From Candidatus Sulfopaludibacter sp. SbA3 (GTDB taxonomy: Bacteria; Acidobacteriota; Terriglobia; Bryobacterales; Bryobacteraceae): a stretch of DNA of 64,000 nucleotides. Of this stretch, positions 26,455-36,033 are shown one piece after another. The notes beneath the pieces are model-generated. The model made no database searches, was not told the origin of the DNA, and worked only from the letters and a program-made list of their open reading frames with translations. Position 1 is the stretch's first letter; each line of letters opens with the position of its first letter. The DNA is taken from NCBI GenBank assembly GCA_945890485.1, contig CAMDCN010000004.1, forward strand, positions 124,001-188,000. The letters run 5' to 3'. The translations under genes were made by a program, and so were the position numbers.

Positions 26455-27123
26455 TTATTGTTCCAACGCCGGTTGCGCGATCCGCTCCATGACGATCCGC
26501 ACGCGGACCACCGAAGGCCCTTCTATCCGCACCTGTCCATCGGCCACGAAGGTGTTCACGCGCAGTTCGGTCTCGCTAAGAATTCCGCTCAAGTCGATGG
26601 GATCCGTCTCTGCACTTTGCAGCCCCTCAACGCGGCTTTGCGGCCCGACGACGCGCAACACTTCCGGCTGCACTTCCTGCTTCAGTATCCTGTAGCCGGG
26701 CATCGGGGTGTTCGCGTAGCGAATGATAACCGGGACGTCGCGGGCCGTCCGCTGTTCAAAGCGGAGGCGGAGCTGTGACGGGATCACCCGCTCCAGCGTC
26801 ACGCCTTGCGGCAGGCGGAGGCTCTGGCGATCGAGATTGAAGGTACGCTCTCCCGGACGATTCACCTCGCTCAGGTCAACGATGAGAGCCGCCTCACCCA
26901 GGTTTCCGGCCTCCAGCTTTTCGGGTGGCGCCTGGACGAGCAGGTTGACGCGGCTGACCATTTCCGAGCTGACTTCCAGCGTCTTTGGAAAGTTCTTATA
27001 TTCCACCGGGACCGAGACGGAAGAGCTAAGCTCCTGCTCACCGACGACGGCGACCCACAACATGCTGGCCAAGGCGAGGCTCAACACCTTCATGCCGATG
27101 TTCTCGGTAAAGAGGGCCTTCAC
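26455..27123 (-). CDS. cdaR: YbbR-domain protein, CdaR-type regulator of diadenylate cyclase
   Basis: 222 residues. An N-terminal membrane anchor (MKVLSLALASMLWVAVVGE, about residues 11-29) is followed by two YbbR repeats (VPVEYKNFPKTLEVS..., VPVIIRYANTPMPGYRI...). Known CdaR proteins sit outside the membrane and modulate the cyclase. It overlaps the cdaA stop by 4 bases and ends directly at glmM. Confidence 0.88.
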   Translation of the reverse strand: MKALFTENIGMKVLSLALASMLWVAVVGEQELSSSVSVPVEYKNFPKTLEVSSEMVSRVNLLVQAPPEKLEAGNLGEAALIVDLSEVNRPGERTFNLDRQSLRLPQGVTLERVIPSQLRLRFEQRTARDVPVIIRYANTPMPGYRILKQEVQPEVLRVVGPQSRVEGLQSAETDPIDLSGILSETELRVNTFVADGQVRIEGPSVVRVRIVMERIAQPALEQ

Positions 27124-27935
27124 GCCTGCCGCTCCTCCGCCACGCCGAAAGCGCGTTTCAACGCCGGCCGCTCCCGCTTGGTCAGCGCCTCTTCGACCCG
27201 TTCGAGAGTCACGTCGTACTCAATTTCGCCGTACTGCGCGATGGAGATTCGGCCGGTCTCTTCGCTGACGATGAGAGATAGGCAGTCCGTCTCTTCGGTG
27301 ACGCCGATGGCGGCGCGATGGCGCGTGCCGAGGTAGCGCAACAGTTCGGGGTTCATCGTCAGCGGCAGGAAGCAGGCGGCGGCGGCGATGCGGTCGCCTT
27401 GAATGATGACCGCGCCGTCGTGCATGGCTGCCCCCGGATGAAACAGGGCGAGGAGTAAGTCGCGGGAGATGGCCGCGTCGAGCGGCACGCCACTTTCGAC
27501 AAACGTCCGCAGGCCAATTTCGCGCTCTACGACGATCAGCCCGCCGATCTTCTGTTGGGCCAACTGTTGCAACGCCAGGAGGATCTCGTCGACCGTTTCC
27601 CGCCGCTGCAAGCGCGAGCCGAAACCGATCAGACGCTGCTTGCCGAGCCGGGCGAGGAGCCGACGGATTTCGCTTTGAAACATCACGATCATCGCGAAGG
27701 CGGTGTAGGGCGCCAGGGTCGCCAGCAGCGTGCGCAACAGCTCCATTTTCAGGGCGAGCGCCATAAGATAGACGAGCACCAGCACGAGTAGCCCGCCCAG
27801 CATATGCGCCGCTCGGCGGCCCCGGACGATCTGGATGAACTGGTAGATGATGATCGACACCAGGACGATATCCAGCGCGGCGACCCAAGTGAGCCGAGGA
27901 AGTGCGGATACGAATGGTGAGAGCAGGGGAATCAT
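27120..27935 (-). CDS. cdaA: Membrane diadenylate cyclase (c-di-AMP synthase)
   Basis: 271 residues. Three N-terminal membrane helices (about 18-36, 43-62 and 66-86) precede the DAC domain. The catalytic DGA is at 173-175 (MHDGAVII) and the RHR at 205-207 (GTRHRAAIGVTEETD), so the enzyme should make c-di-AMP from two ATP. It heads cdaA-cdaR-glmM, an order shared with Firmicutes. No c-di-AMP phosphodiesterase gene is in the window. MscS, a turgor-related channel, is encoded far downstream at 54198. Confidence 0.95.
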   Translation of the reverse strand: MIPLLSPFVSALPRLTWVAALDIVLVSIIIYQFIQIVRGRRAAHMLGGLLVLVLVYLMALALKMELLRTLLATLAPYTAFAMIVMFQSEIRRLLARLGKQRLIGFGSRLQRRETVDEILLALQQLAQQKIGGLIVVEREIGLRTFVESGVPLDAAISRDLLLALFHPGAAMHDGAVIIQGDRIAAAACFLPLTMNPELLRYLGTRHRAAIGVTEETDCLSLIVSEETGRISIAQYGEIEYDVTLERVEEALTKRERPALKRAFGVAEERQA

Positions 27936-27962
27936 TCGGTCTTACAATTCTACCCCTGCTAT

Positions 27963-28970
27963 TCAACCAGACTTAATTTCAGTCCACAATCTATCGCGAA
28001 GGCGTTGGGCGGCGGGGGTCATGGTCTCGAACCACTCGGCCCGGGCCATTACTTCGGGGGTCGGGTAAAGCGTTGGATTTTCGCGGGTTTTCGGGGCAAG
28101 CAGGGGCTTGGCCGCGGCGTTGGCGGTGGCTGTGCGCATGGAGTCCGCCACCCGGGCGCTGACTTCGGGACGGAGCAGATAGTTAATCCATTGATGGGCC
28201 AACTCCTGCCGCGGGCTTTCGCGGAGGATGACGGCGCAGTCCAGGTTTACGGGAAAGCCTTCGCTGGGATAAACGAAGTCGAGGTCCGGCGCGGCGTCAA
28301 TAGCTTGCTGGGCGGTGGTGGACCAGAGTTGGGCGGCGAGGACATCGCCGGCGACGACTTGGTCGCGGACCTCGGAGTTGAGGTAGGCGCGGAGCAGGGG
28401 CTTCTGCCGCATGGCCTCGCGTTGGGCGGCGCGGAGTTGATCGGGGTCGCCGGAGTTCAGGCTGTGGCCAAGCTTACGGAGGGCGGCGGCGAGGACTTCG
28501 GCGGGGTCGTCGAGCATCGTGATTTTGCCGGCGACTCGCGGATTCCACAGATCGGCCCAGCTCGTGGGCGGGGGCTGCATTTTCTTGTGGAACAGAATGC
28601 CGGTGGCGTTCCACATATAGGGCGCCGCGTGGCTGGTCAGGGTCGGCCGGGCGAACGCAGGATCGAGGTTCTTCAGGTTGGGCAGTTTCGAATGATCGAG
28701 GGGGACCAGCAAGCCCTGCTCCCGCATGGGCGGGACGATGTAGTGCGTGGGAAAGACGACGTCCCAGCCGGAGTTGCCGCTGAAGACGCGAGCCAGCATC
28801 TCCTCATTCGATTCGTAGATGGAGTACCGAACGCGGACGCCGAACTCCTTCTCAAAACCAGGGACCGTTTCCGGCGCGACGTAGTCCGACCAGTTGAACA
28901 CGTTCAAACGCGGCAGGGCCGGCGCGCAACTGAGGCCGGCGAGCGAGAAGACGAGGGCCCGGCGTCTCAT
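27963..28970 (-). CDS. potD: PotD-type ABC transporter substrate-binding protein
   Basis: 335 residues with a signal peptide MRRRALVFSLAGLSCAPA (the Cys lacks a good lipobox). The family start LNVFNWSDYVAPETVPGFEKE and SNEEMLARVFSGNSGWDVVFPTHY match spermidine/putrescine-binding proteins, as does LDHSKLPNLKNLDP. It captures the substrate in the periplasm. It is encoded last in the guaD-potABCD operon, with an ATGA overlap with potC. Because the first gene is guanine deaminase, a nitrogenous ligand other than a polyamine cannot be excluded. Confidence 0.87.
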   Translation of the reverse strand: MRRRALVFSLAGLSCAPALPRLNVFNWSDYVAPETVPGFEKEFGVRVRYSIYESNEEMLARVFSGNSGWDVVFPTHYIVPPMREQGLLVPLDHSKLPNLKNLDPAFARPTLTSHAAPYMWNATGILFHKKMQPPPTSWADLWNPRVAGKITMLDDPAEVLAAALRKLGHSLNSGDPDQLRAAQREAMRQKPLLRAYLNSEVRDQVVAGDVLAAQLWSTTAQQAIDAAPDLDFVYPSEGFPVNLDCAVILRESPRQELAHQWINYLLRPEVSARVADSMRTATANAAAKPLLAPKTRENPTLYPTPEVMARAEWFETMTPAAQRLRDRLWTEIKSG

Positions 28971-29728
28971 GTTTTTTGCAGCCTTTCCGAGGCGACGATC
29001 AAGATGCCGAGGCCAACGAAGATGACGGTGGAGATGGCGCTGACAACCGGGTTGGCGCCGCGGCGAGCCATGGCGTAGAGCATCATGGGCAGCGTTTCGG
29101 AATCGACGCCGGCGACCAGGGAGGTGATGACGTAGTCGTCAAACGAGACCGTGAAGGCGAGCAGGGCGGCGGCGGCGATGCCGGGCTTGAGCATGGGGAG
29201 AGTGACCAGCCGGAAAGCCTGCCATTCGGTGGCGCCGAGGTCGAGGGCGGCTTCTTCGAGCGCGGGGTCGGCGGTGCGGAGACGGGCCATGACGACGAGG
29301 AGGACGTAGGCGATGGAGAAGGTGACGTGGGCGAGGATCACCGTGTGCATGCCGAGTTGGAGATGGAAGAATCGGAAGGCCCATTGGAAGGTGGCGAGCA
29401 GGGCGATGCCGGTGATGATTTCGGGCGTAACGAGCGAGAGGTACATGGAGCCCGAGAGGAATTTCGAGTTCTTCTTCCATAGACCGTAGGCGCCGAGAGT
29501 GCCGACCACAGTGGCCAGCACCGTGGAGACCGCGGCGATGAGGAGCGAGTTCCAGGTGGCTTCGGCAAGCGCGCCATCGTTCCACATGGCTTTGTACCAA
29601 ACGAGGGAGAAGCCTTCCCAGATGGTGAAGCGGGAGGAGTTGAAACTGAAGGCGCAGAGGATCAGCAACGGCAGGTGGAGAAAGGCGTAGATGCTGATTA
29701 CATAGAGCGGCAAGAGACGCTGCTTCAT
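28967..29728 (-). CDS. potC: PotC-type ABC transporter permease
   Basis: About 253 residues from the ATG at 29728, which overlaps the potB stop (ATGA); the longer upstream frame is a shadow of potB. Six hydrophobic segments are visible, beginning LLPLYVISIYAFLHLPLLIL. The EAA loop is EEAALDLGATEWQAFRLVTLP, the contact point for the ATPase. PotC family members pair with PotB in polyamine-type importers. Confidence 0.9.
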   Translation of the reverse strand: MKQRLLPLYVISIYAFLHLPLLILCAFSFNSSRFTIWEGFSLVWYKAMWNDGALAEATWNSLLIAAVSTVLATVVGTLGAYGLWKKNSKFLSGSMYLSLVTPEIITGIALLATFQWAFRFFHLQLGMHTVILAHVTFSIAYVLLVVMARLRTADPALEEAALDLGATEWQAFRLVTLPMLKPGIAAAALLAFTVSFDDYVITSLVAGVDSETLPMMLYAMARRGANPVVSAISTVIFVGLGILIVASERLQKT

Positions 29729-30555
29729 AGCATCTCCTCGCCGTCGCGGCGGAGCAGGGCCCAGAGCAGCAGCATGACGATGGCCATCAGCGCGAGCGAG
29801 AGCGCCGAGCCGAAGGGCCAATCGCGGGCGGTGGTGAACTGGTTTTGGACGAGGTTGCCGATCATCATGCTTTTGCCTCCACCGAGGAGGTCGGGCGTCA
29901 GATAAGCGCCGAGACACGGGATGAAGACCAGGACACCGGCGGCGCGCATGCCGGGGGCGGTGAGGGGGAGGACGACGTGGAGCATGGTCTCCCACGGCTT
30001 GGCGCCGAGGTCGGCAGCGGCTTCGAGAAGGGACTTGTCGAGACGTTCCAAATTGCTATATAGCGGCAGAACGGCGAAGGGGAGGTAGCCGTAGACGAGG
30101 CCGACGATGACAGCCCAATCGTTATAGAGCAGCGGCAGGGGCTCGCTGATGATGCCGAGGGCGAGGAGGGCGGAATTGAGGAGGCCGGTATCGCGGAGCA
30201 GGAACATCCAGGCGTAGGTCCGGACGAGGAAACTGGTCCAGAACGGGAGCATGACTAGGTTGAGGAGCAGAGTTTTGCGGGTGCCGGAGCGGGCGATATA
30301 GAGCGCCAGAGGGAAAGCCAGAACGATGCAGCCGATGGTGGACGCGCCGGCCATGACGAAGGAGCGGAGGAGGATGACGCCGTAGAGCGGGTCCAGGAGG
30401 CGGGTATAGTTTTCAAGCGTCCAGGGCTCGACGACGCCGCCGTAGACGCCCTTCGTCTGCAGCGAATAGACGACGATGATCAGCATCGGCCCCAGGAACA
30501 GGAGGAGCGTGAAGGCCCAGGCCGGGAGCAGGAACAGCGTGCGGAGTCGCATCAT
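29725..30555 (-). CDS. potB: PotB-type ABC transporter permease
   Basis: 276 residues, six membrane helices, beginning [20 protein letters not shown]. The EAA loop is [21 protein letters not shown]. It overlaps potA by 4 bases and potC by ATGA. It forms the inner-membrane channel with PotC. Confidence 0.9.
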   Translation of the reverse strand: MMRLRTLFLLPAWAFTLLLFLGPMLIIVVYSLQTKGVYGGVVEPWTLENYTRLLDPLYGVILLRSFVMAGASTIGCIVLAFPLALYIARSGTRKTLLLNLVMLPFWTSFLVRTYAWMFLLRDTGLLNSALLALGIISEPLPLLYNDWAVIVGLVYGYLPFAVLPLYSNLERLDKSLLEAAADLGAKPWETMLHVVLPLTAPGMRAAGVLVFIPCLGAYLTPDLLGGGKSMMIGNLVQNQFTTARDWPFGSALSLALMAIVMLLLWALLRRDGEEML

Positions 30556-31511
30556 TGGGGAATCGCCATTTCATCGTGCGGATGCCACCAGACGTGGACA
30601 CGCTCGCCGCGCTGGAACTCGCCGAGGCCGTGGGCGATCTGGGCGACGATGCTATCGCCGGCGGGGGTCTTGGTTTCGACCTGAAAGCAGTCGCCAAGGA
30701 ACATCGCCGAACTGACGGTGGCTTCGACGACGCGGGCGCCGTTGCCGGGGGCTTCGCGGGAGATGCGGGTCAACTCCGGGCGGACGCCGATGGCGCCGAC
30801 CCAGTTGACGGCTCCGAGGAAGCCGGCGACGAAGCGGGTGGCGGGGGTGAGGTAGATCTCCTGAGGCGTGCCGATCTGCTCGAGGCGGCCCTTGTTCATG
30901 ACGGCGATCTGGTCGGAGAGCGAAAGGGCTTCTTCCTGATCGTGGGTGATGAAGAGAAACGTGATGCCGACCCGGGCTTGCAGCTCTTTCAGTTCGAGAC
31001 GCATTTGCTTGCGCAGTTTGGGGTCGAGGGCGGAGAGGGGCTCGTCGAGCAGGAGGACTTCGGGCTGCAGGACCAAGGCTCGCGCGAGGGCGGTACGCTG
31101 GCGTTCGCCGCCGGACATTTTGGCGGGGAGGCGGTCGGCCTTGGCGCTGAGTTGGACGAGGTCGAGAGCTTCCTTCACTTTCCGGGCGGTGTCGGGGTCG
31201 CCTTTACGTTTCAGACCGAAGGCGATGTTCTCGGCCGCGGTGAGATGAGGGAAGAGGGCGTAGCTTTGGAAGACCGTGGTGACGGGGCGCTCGTAGGGGC
31301 GCAGGCCGTTCAGCGTGCGGTCGCCGAGCTTGATGACGCCGCGGTCGGGCTCATCGAAGCCGGCGATCATGCGCAGGGTGGTTGTTTTGCCGCAGCCGGA
31401 GGGGCCGAGCAAGGAGTAGAAACAGCCCTGAGGAATCGTCAGCGTGATGCCGTCGACCACTCGGTGTGACGGGAATTCTTTGTAGATCGCTTCGAGATGG
31501 AGATCGCCCAC
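30552..31511 (-). CDS. potA: PotA-type ABC transporter ATPase
   Basis: 319 residues from a GTG at 31511 that shares one base with the guaD stop. Walker A is GPSGCGKTT at 36-44, the signature motif [15 protein letters not shown], Walker [12 protein letters not shown], and the switch His is in [12 protein letters not shown]-terminal TOBE-like beta region ([14 protein letters not shown] to the end) follows. It powers the PotBCD-type importer. No Shine-Dalgarno precedes the GTG, so translation probably depends on guaD. Confidence 0.92.
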   Translation of the reverse strand: MGDLHLEAIYKEFPSHRVVDGITLTIPQGCFYSLLGPSGCGKTTTLRMIAGFDEPDRGVIKLGDRTLNGLRPYERPVTTVFQSYALFPHLTAAENIAFGLKRKGDPDTARKVKEALDLVQLSAKADRLPAKMSGGERQRTALARALVLQPEVLLLDEPLSALDPKLRKQMRLELKELQARVGITFLFITHDQEEALSLSDQIAVMNKGRLEQIGTPQEIYLTPATRFVAGFLGAVNWVGAIGVRPELTRISREAPGNGARVVEATVSSAMFLGDCFQVETKTPAGDSIVAQIAHGLGEFQRGERVHVWWHPHDEMAIPQ

Positions 31512-31975
31512 TAGTAAGGTACTTTAGCGGAAAACTGGCGCCACGCAACCATTGGCTGCAAACCCTCCCCGGCCAGTGCCTGTTGCATGGGAGTTTGGCG
31601 GTCGGCGGCGGGTTTGGCTAGCTCGGTGTAGAAAGTCGAGTCGTCGAAACCGGCGGCGGCGGCGTCTTCTTTTGTGGCGGCGTAGACAATGTGGTCGAGA
31701 CGCGCCCAGAGGATGGCGCCGAGGCACATGGGACAAGGTTCACAACTGGCGAAGATGGTGCAGCCGGATAGGTCGTGGGTTTGGAGCGCTTGGCCCGCGG
31801 CGCGGATGGCAACGATTTCGGCGTGGGCCGTGGGATCGTGCAGGGCGGTGACGCGGTTAGCGCCTTCGGCAATGATTGAGCCGGCACGGACGACGACCGC
31901 GCCGAAGGGGCCGCCACCGGCATTCACATTTTCGATAGCCAGGGCGATGGCCCGGCGGAGATACTCTTCGTCCAC
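31511..31975 (-). CDS. guaD: Guanine deaminase
   Basis: 154 residues from a GTG at 31975 ([17 protein letters not shown]). Zinc-site motifs are THAE-type His51-Ala-Glu53 and Pro-Cys81-P-M-Cys84. The C-terminal part, [25 protein letters not shown] and WRQFSAK, resembles bacterial cytidine-deaminase-fold guanine deaminase (GuaD) more than tRNA adenosine deaminase, which lacks this tail. It hydrolyses guanine to xanthine and ammonia. It is the first gene of the potABCD operon and is divergent from moxR with a 36-base gap. Confidence 0.85.
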   Translation of the reverse strand: MDEEYLRRAIALAIENVNAGGGPFGAVVVRAGSIIAEGANRVTALHDPTAHAEIVAIRAAGQALQTHDLSGCTIFASCEPCPMCLGAILWARLDHIVYAATKEDAAAAGFDDSTFYTELAKPAADRQTPMQQALAGEGLQPMVAWRQFSAKVPY

Positions 31976-32011
31976 AAAATCAGGGTATCTTGTTTGAAAG
32001 GGAGTACTCGA

Positions 32012-32980
32012 ATGATGGCGCCATCCGCTAGCGATCTCTCGGTCGCACTGCGCAGCCGCCTCCAACAACTGGAAGCACATCTCGGCACCGTCCTTCGCGG
32101 AAAGGCCGAGGTCGTGCGCCTGAGCCTGGTTGGTCTGCTTTCGCGCGGCCATCTGCTGATTGAGGACGTGCCGGGCGTGGGCAAGACGACGCTGGCGCAC
32201 GCTTTGGCGCGAGCAGTGGATAGCCGGTTTCATCGGATTCAATTCACGGCGGATATGCTGCCGGGGGATGTACTCGGCGTTACCGTGTTCAACGCGCAGG
32301 CGCAGGAGTTTGAGTTTAAGCCCGGGGCGATTTTCACAAATTTCCTGTTGGCGGATGAGATCAACCGGGCGACGCCGAAGACGCAGTCGGCGTTGCTGGA
32401 GGCGATGAACGAGCAGCAGATTTCGATTGACGGCCGGAGCTATCCCTTGGCGCGGCCATTCATGGTGATTGCAACGCAGAACCCGGTGGAGCATCACGGC
32501 ACGTATCCGTTGCCGGAATCGCAGTTGGACCGGTTTCTGATGCGGCTGCGTATCGGCTATCCGGATGTGGCGAGCGAGCGGGAGATTTTGCGGCGGGGCA
32601 GTTCGGACCAGAACGCAGCCTCCTCTCCGTTGCTGACGCAGAACGAGATCCTGGAACTGCAACAGGCTGTCGAAATGATCCACGTCGATGACTCGCTCGT
32701 CGACTACATGTTGGCGATCGTGGAGCGGACGCGGACGCACGATTCGCTGGCGCTGGGGGTGAGTCCACGGGGAGCCCAAGCGCTGTTCCGGGCTTGCCAG
32801 GCGCTGGCGATGCTCGAAGGGCGCGGTTTTGTAACGCCGGATGACGTGAAGCGGCTGACGGTGCCGGTGTTTGCGCACCGGGTGGCGCTGCATGCGAGGG
32901 CGGCCGCGGCCCAGCGTTCGACGGCTGCGGCAGAGCGGCTGCTGGAGAATATCCTTACGTTGACCGACGTTCCGCTCTGA
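32012..32980 (+). CDS. MoxR-family AAA+ ATPase
   Basis: 322 residues from ATG 32012, preceded by AAAGGGAG at 31997-32004; a TTG at 31994 is a weaker alternative. Walker A is PGVGKTTL at 54-61, Walker B ADEINRATP, then the MoxR-specific ALLEAMNEQQ, sensor 1 IATQNPVEHHGTYPLPESQLDRF. A C-terminal AAA lid follows. MoxR proteins are chaperones for VWA-domain partners, but here the usual DUF58 and VWA genes do not follow; instead the convergent lnt gene overlaps its end by 26 bases. Confidence 0.9.
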   Translation: MMAPSASDLSVALRSRLQQLEAHLGTVLRGKAEVVRLSLVGLLSRGHLLIEDVPGVGKTTLAHALARAVDSRFHRIQFTADMLPGDVLGVTVFNAQAQEFEFKPGAIFTNFLLADEINRATPKTQSALLEAMNEQQISIDGRSYPLARPFMVIATQNPVEHHGTYPLPESQLDRFLMRLRIGYPDVASEREILRRGSSDQNAASSPLLTQNEILELQQAVEMIHVDDSLVDYMLAIVERTRTHDSLALGVSPRGAQALFRACQALAMLEGRGFVTPDDVKRLTVPVFAHRVALHARAAAAQRSTAAAERLLENILTLTDVPL

Positions 32981-34442
32981 TCGCCTCGGACAGATAATTC
33001 GGCCACTGGGTAGCGACCAGGCAAGCGGCGGCGACGACCAGAGCGAGCCAGGCAAACCAGTCGCCATAACGGGTGTAGGGCGTCAGATCGGACCGCCAAC
33101 CGAAGTTCAGAGTTCCGGCCATGGCTTGGAAGCCCGGGAAGCTTTGCCGGACGACTCCGGCCGGATCGACGGCCACGGTGATGCCGTTGTTGGTGACCCG
33201 GAGGACCCAGCGCCGGTTTTCAACCGCACGCATCCGGACCAGTTGCAGGTGCTGTTCCCGGGCCGCGGTCTCAAAGAAATAGCCGTCGTTTGAGAGGTTG
33301 ACGAAGAGCTCGGCGCCGGCGCGGGCGAACTCCCGGACGTGGTGGGGCACCGCGCTCTCATAGCAGATGAAGGTCCCGATCCAGCGGCCGTCCACGGGGA
33401 ACGTCACCACGTTTTTTCCCGGGGTGTAGGCGCCGACTTCACCGCTGACCTGGTTCACCCACGAGAACAGTTCCGGCACATATTCGCCAAACGGGACGAG
33501 GAACACCTTGTCGTAGCGGCCGCCGGTTTCGCCCTTGGCGCTGACGAACTGCGCGGTGTTCAACGCTTGGCCAGTGGCGGTTCGCGCGATGGAACCGAGC
33601 ACCATCGGCGCCTGGAGCGTTGTCGTAATCTCGCGGACGCGGCCTTGGAGATCGGCGTCGGTGCTGAAGAAGATCGGGGTCGGCGTTTCGGGCCAGAGTA
33701 CGAGGCCGGGCTGCTTGCCTTGTCCCGCGGCAAGCGTCAAGGTCGTCAGCAGATCTTTCTGATTCTGATAAATTTCAGTTGTCCAATCGCCCAGAACAGG
33801 AAAATTCGGCTGGACGGCGACGGCGGTGCTGGCGGTCTTCAACCCCTCCGGCACTTTGGGTAAGAAGACCGGCAGGAGGACGAACAGGAGCCACGCGGTG
33901 TACGTCCGTGGCTTGCGCAGCAGCACCAGGGCGAGGCAGACGGCCATCAGCGCAAACACGAACGAGATGCCGTAGACGCCAGTGTACGGCGCGAGGCGCA
34001 GGGCCATCGGAATCTCCGTTCCCGCGTTGCCGAGCATCAACCAGCCAAAGCCCGTGAGAGGCTCCTGGGTCCTTTCGAGACCGGCCCACAACAGCGCCAT
34101 CGCGGGCGGCCCGTACCAGTGGCGGACCAGCACACCGCCCAGCCAACTATAGACGCCGTAGTGCAGCGATTTCAGAATACAGAAGAGCGCAAACGAGCCC
34201 CATCCGCCCCAGAAGCCCATGCCTCCGTGGACTTCGAGCACCGAGGCGATCCAGTTGCAGGTCATCGCCCAGAAGACGAGTCCCATTACCCAGCCCAGCA
34301 GGAACCGGCGCGACGGAACATACTCCTGCACCATGGCGATGGTGAGAGGGGTCAACGCCACTGGCGCCAGCCACCACGCGTCATAACGCGGGAAGACCAG
34401 CGCGAGCAGAACGCCGCTAATCGCCGCCAGCAGAAGATGCAT
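32955..34442 (-). CDS. lnt: Apolipoprotein N-acyltransferase
   Basis: 495 residues. Transfers an acyl chain from phospholipid to the N-terminal Cys of lipoproteins at the inner membrane. An N-terminal set of about six helices precedes a nitrilase-fold domain with Glu in VLWPETPTP, Lys in YDKVFLVPFGEYVP and Cys in GTFICYESAVP, the catalytic triad, then a final helix near 470-490. Length is typical. It starts inside lipA (26-base overlap), so co-expression with lipoyl synthase is expected. Confidence 0.93.
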   Translation of the reverse strand: MHLLLAAISGVLLALVFPRYDAWWLAPVALTPLTIAMVQEYVPSRRFLLGWVMGLVFWAMTCNWIASVLEVHGGMGFWGGWGSFALFCILKSLHYGVYSWLGGVLVRHWYGPPAMALLWAGLERTQEPLTGFGWLMLGNAGTEIPMALRLAPYTGVYGISFVFALMAVCLALVLLRKPRTYTAWLLFVLLPVFLPKVPEGLKTASTAVAVQPNFPVLGDWTTEIYQNQKDLLTTLTLAAGQGKQPGLVLWPETPTPIFFSTDADLQGRVREITTTLQAPMVLGSIARTATGQALNTAQFVSAKGETGGRYDKVFLVPFGEYVPELFSWVNQVSGEVGAYTPGKNVVTFPVDGRWIGTFICYESAVPHHVREFARAGAELFVNLSNDGYFFETAAREQHLQLVRMRAVENRRWVLRVTNNGITVAVDPAGVVRQSFPGFQAMAGTLNFGWRSDLTPYTRYGDWFAWLALVVAAACLVATQWPNYLSEAIRAERRST

Positions 34443-35325
34443 GTTCTTCCACCATATCGGCCATGTACGAACTCCGCACCAGCGGCCCGCTGAAGACCAT
34501 CTGAAAACCGGCGGATTTGCCGTACAACTCGTAGGCCGCGAACCGCTCGGGGGTCACGTACTCCGCTACGGCCATGTTTCGCCGCGTGGGTTGCAGGTAC
34601 TGGCCGATGGTGGCCACGTGGACGTCGCTCCGGCGTAGGTCCCGCAAGAGCTCTTCCACTTCTTCGACCCGTTCGCCGAGGCCGACCATCAAGCCGGACT
34701 TGGTCAGCGTTTCGGGCTGATACCGGCGAGCGAAGGCCAACACGTCGAGCGACTGCTGATAATCGGCCTGCGGGCGGACGCGGCTGTAGAGCCGCTTCAC
34801 GGTTTCCATATTGTGGTTAAAGACGTGGGGACCGGCGTCGAGTACGCGGGCGACGGCATCGGTGTCACCGCAGAAATCGGGCGTCAACACTTCGACCTTG
34901 GCGTCGGGCAGGCGGCGGCGAACGGCGCGAACGGTTTCGGCCCAGTGCGTGGAGCCGCCGTCGGGGAGTTCATCGCGGTTCACGCTGGTGATTACGACAT
35001 AGCGGAGGTTCATCTCCGCCGCCATTTCGGCTACGTGTTCTGGCTCTTCGGCATCGAGCGTGAACTCACGCTTGGCCGGCGATCCCTTGGGCACGGAGCA
35101 GAAGGCGCAGCCGCGGGTGCAGAGATTGCCCAAAATCATGAACGTCGCCGCGCCGCGATGGAAACACTCGTGGATGTTCGGGCAACGCGCGGATTCACAC
35201 ACCGTATGCAGCCGCTTCTGGCGGAGCTCCCGTTTCAACAGATGCACGGATTCGAAATGGGTTTCCGGTTTGCGCAGCCACTCCGGCAGCCGGGGCCGGG
35301 CGGCAATCTGCACCAAATCGCTCAC
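34417..35325 (-). CDS. lipA: Lipoyl synthase (radical SAM)
   Basis: 302 residues from a GTG start 1 base after the SPOR gene stop. Inserts two sulfurs into octanoyl groups of 2-oxoacid dehydrogenases and GcvH. The auxiliary cluster Cys are at 43, 48 and 54 (CESARCPNIHEC) and the radical SAM CxxxCxxC is at 69, 73 and 76 (CTRGCAFC). The final RSSY motif occurs in VRSSYMADMV. lipB is not adjacent. Confidence 0.96.
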   Translation of the reverse strand: MSDLVQIAARPRLPEWLRKPETHFESVHLLKRELRQKRLHTVCESARCPNIHECFHRGAATFMILGNLCTRGCAFCSVPKGSPAKREFTLDAEEPEHVAEMAAEMNLRYVVITSVNRDELPDGGSTHWAETVRAVRRRLPDAKVEVLTPDFCGDTDAVARVLDAGPHVFNHNMETVKRLYSRVRPQADYQQSLDVLAFARRYQPETLTKSGLMVGLGERVEEVEELLRDLRRSDVHVATIGQYLQPTRRNMAVAEYVTPERFAAYELYGKSAGFQMVFSGPLVRSSYMADMVEEHASSAGGD

Positions 35326-35326
35326 G

Positions 35327-35980
35327 CTAGAGTCTCTTGGCCATGGCGCCTTTCATGCCGATGTCTTCGAGACGGGTACGGGTCTTGGCGACTTCTTCAG
35401 GGGAACTCATGGGACCGACGAGGACGCGGAAAATGGTCGGTTTGTCAGGGGGGCCGGGGGTGATGACGGCGGGAAAGCTGCGTTTGCGGAGCGAATCCAC
35501 CATCATGTTGGCGCCCTTTAAATCAATCGCAGCCACTTGGAGGTAGGAACCCGAGGGCGGTTTCGCGACGACGCCACCGGCACTCGTGACTGGTGGTTCC
35601 GGTTTGGGCAACTCTTTGGGCTTGGGCGGTTCTTTTTTTGCGGGCTCGGGCTTCGGGGGGTCAACCTTCACCGGCTCCGGCTTCGGAGGCTCCACTTTCG
35701 TTTCGGCCACTTTCGGCGGTTCCACTTTGGGCGACTCCACTACGCGGGGCTCGCTGATCTGGGCTCCGGTGGCGTCGACCTCTTTAGGCCGGCCGGCCAC
35801 GCCATCAGCGGGTTTGCGCGCCAAGGCGAGGTTGACCGCTTCCATGCTCGGATTGTTCCGTCCCACGATATAGCCCATCGTGAAAAACACTCCCAGTAAA
35901 ACTACCAGGATGAAAAACACGCTCAGCAACTGCTTGTTGCCGAGCACCAGTTCAAATTCGCCTTCATCGTTACGGGCCAT
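35327..35980 (-). CDS. SPOR-domain membrane protein
   Basis: 217 residues. One transmembrane segment at about 18-41 (LLSVFFILVVLLGVFFTMGYIVGR), a long Pro/Lys/Glu-rich linker (repeats of PPKPEPVK, PKPEP) at about 75-130, and a C-terminal SPOR fold (GSYLQVAAI to the end, with FRVLVGPMSS). SPOR domains bind denuded septal peptidoglycan, so the protein probably localises to the division site with its bulk in the periplasm. It is encoded 1 base before lipA. Confidence 0.87.
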   Translation of the reverse strand: MARNDEGEFELVLGNKQLLSVFFILVVLLGVFFTMGYIVGRNNPSMEAVNLALARKPADGVAGRPKEVDATGAQISEPRVVESPKVEPPKVAETKVEPPKPEPVKVDPPKPEPAKKEPPKPKELPKPEPPVTSAGGVVAKPPSGSYLQVAAIDLKGANMMVDSLRKRSFPAVITPGPPDKPTIFRVLVGPMSSPEEVAKTRTRLEDIGMKGAMAKRL

Positions 35981-36033
35981 ATCTCTCCTGAAATGTACTC
36001 CCTATTTTGACAAAGAATACAAGCGGGCACGAA

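Noticed and set aside
31511-31975. tRNA adenosine deaminase (TadA) as the identity of the deaminase gene
   Set aside because: The conserved C-terminal [16 protein letters not shown] and W.QF segments are those of guanine deaminase and are absent from TadA.
31511-33067. A 518-residue frame across guaD and moxR
   Set aside because: Only the C-terminal 154 residues look like a protein (guanine deaminase). The upstream part is antisense to moxR and has no motif.
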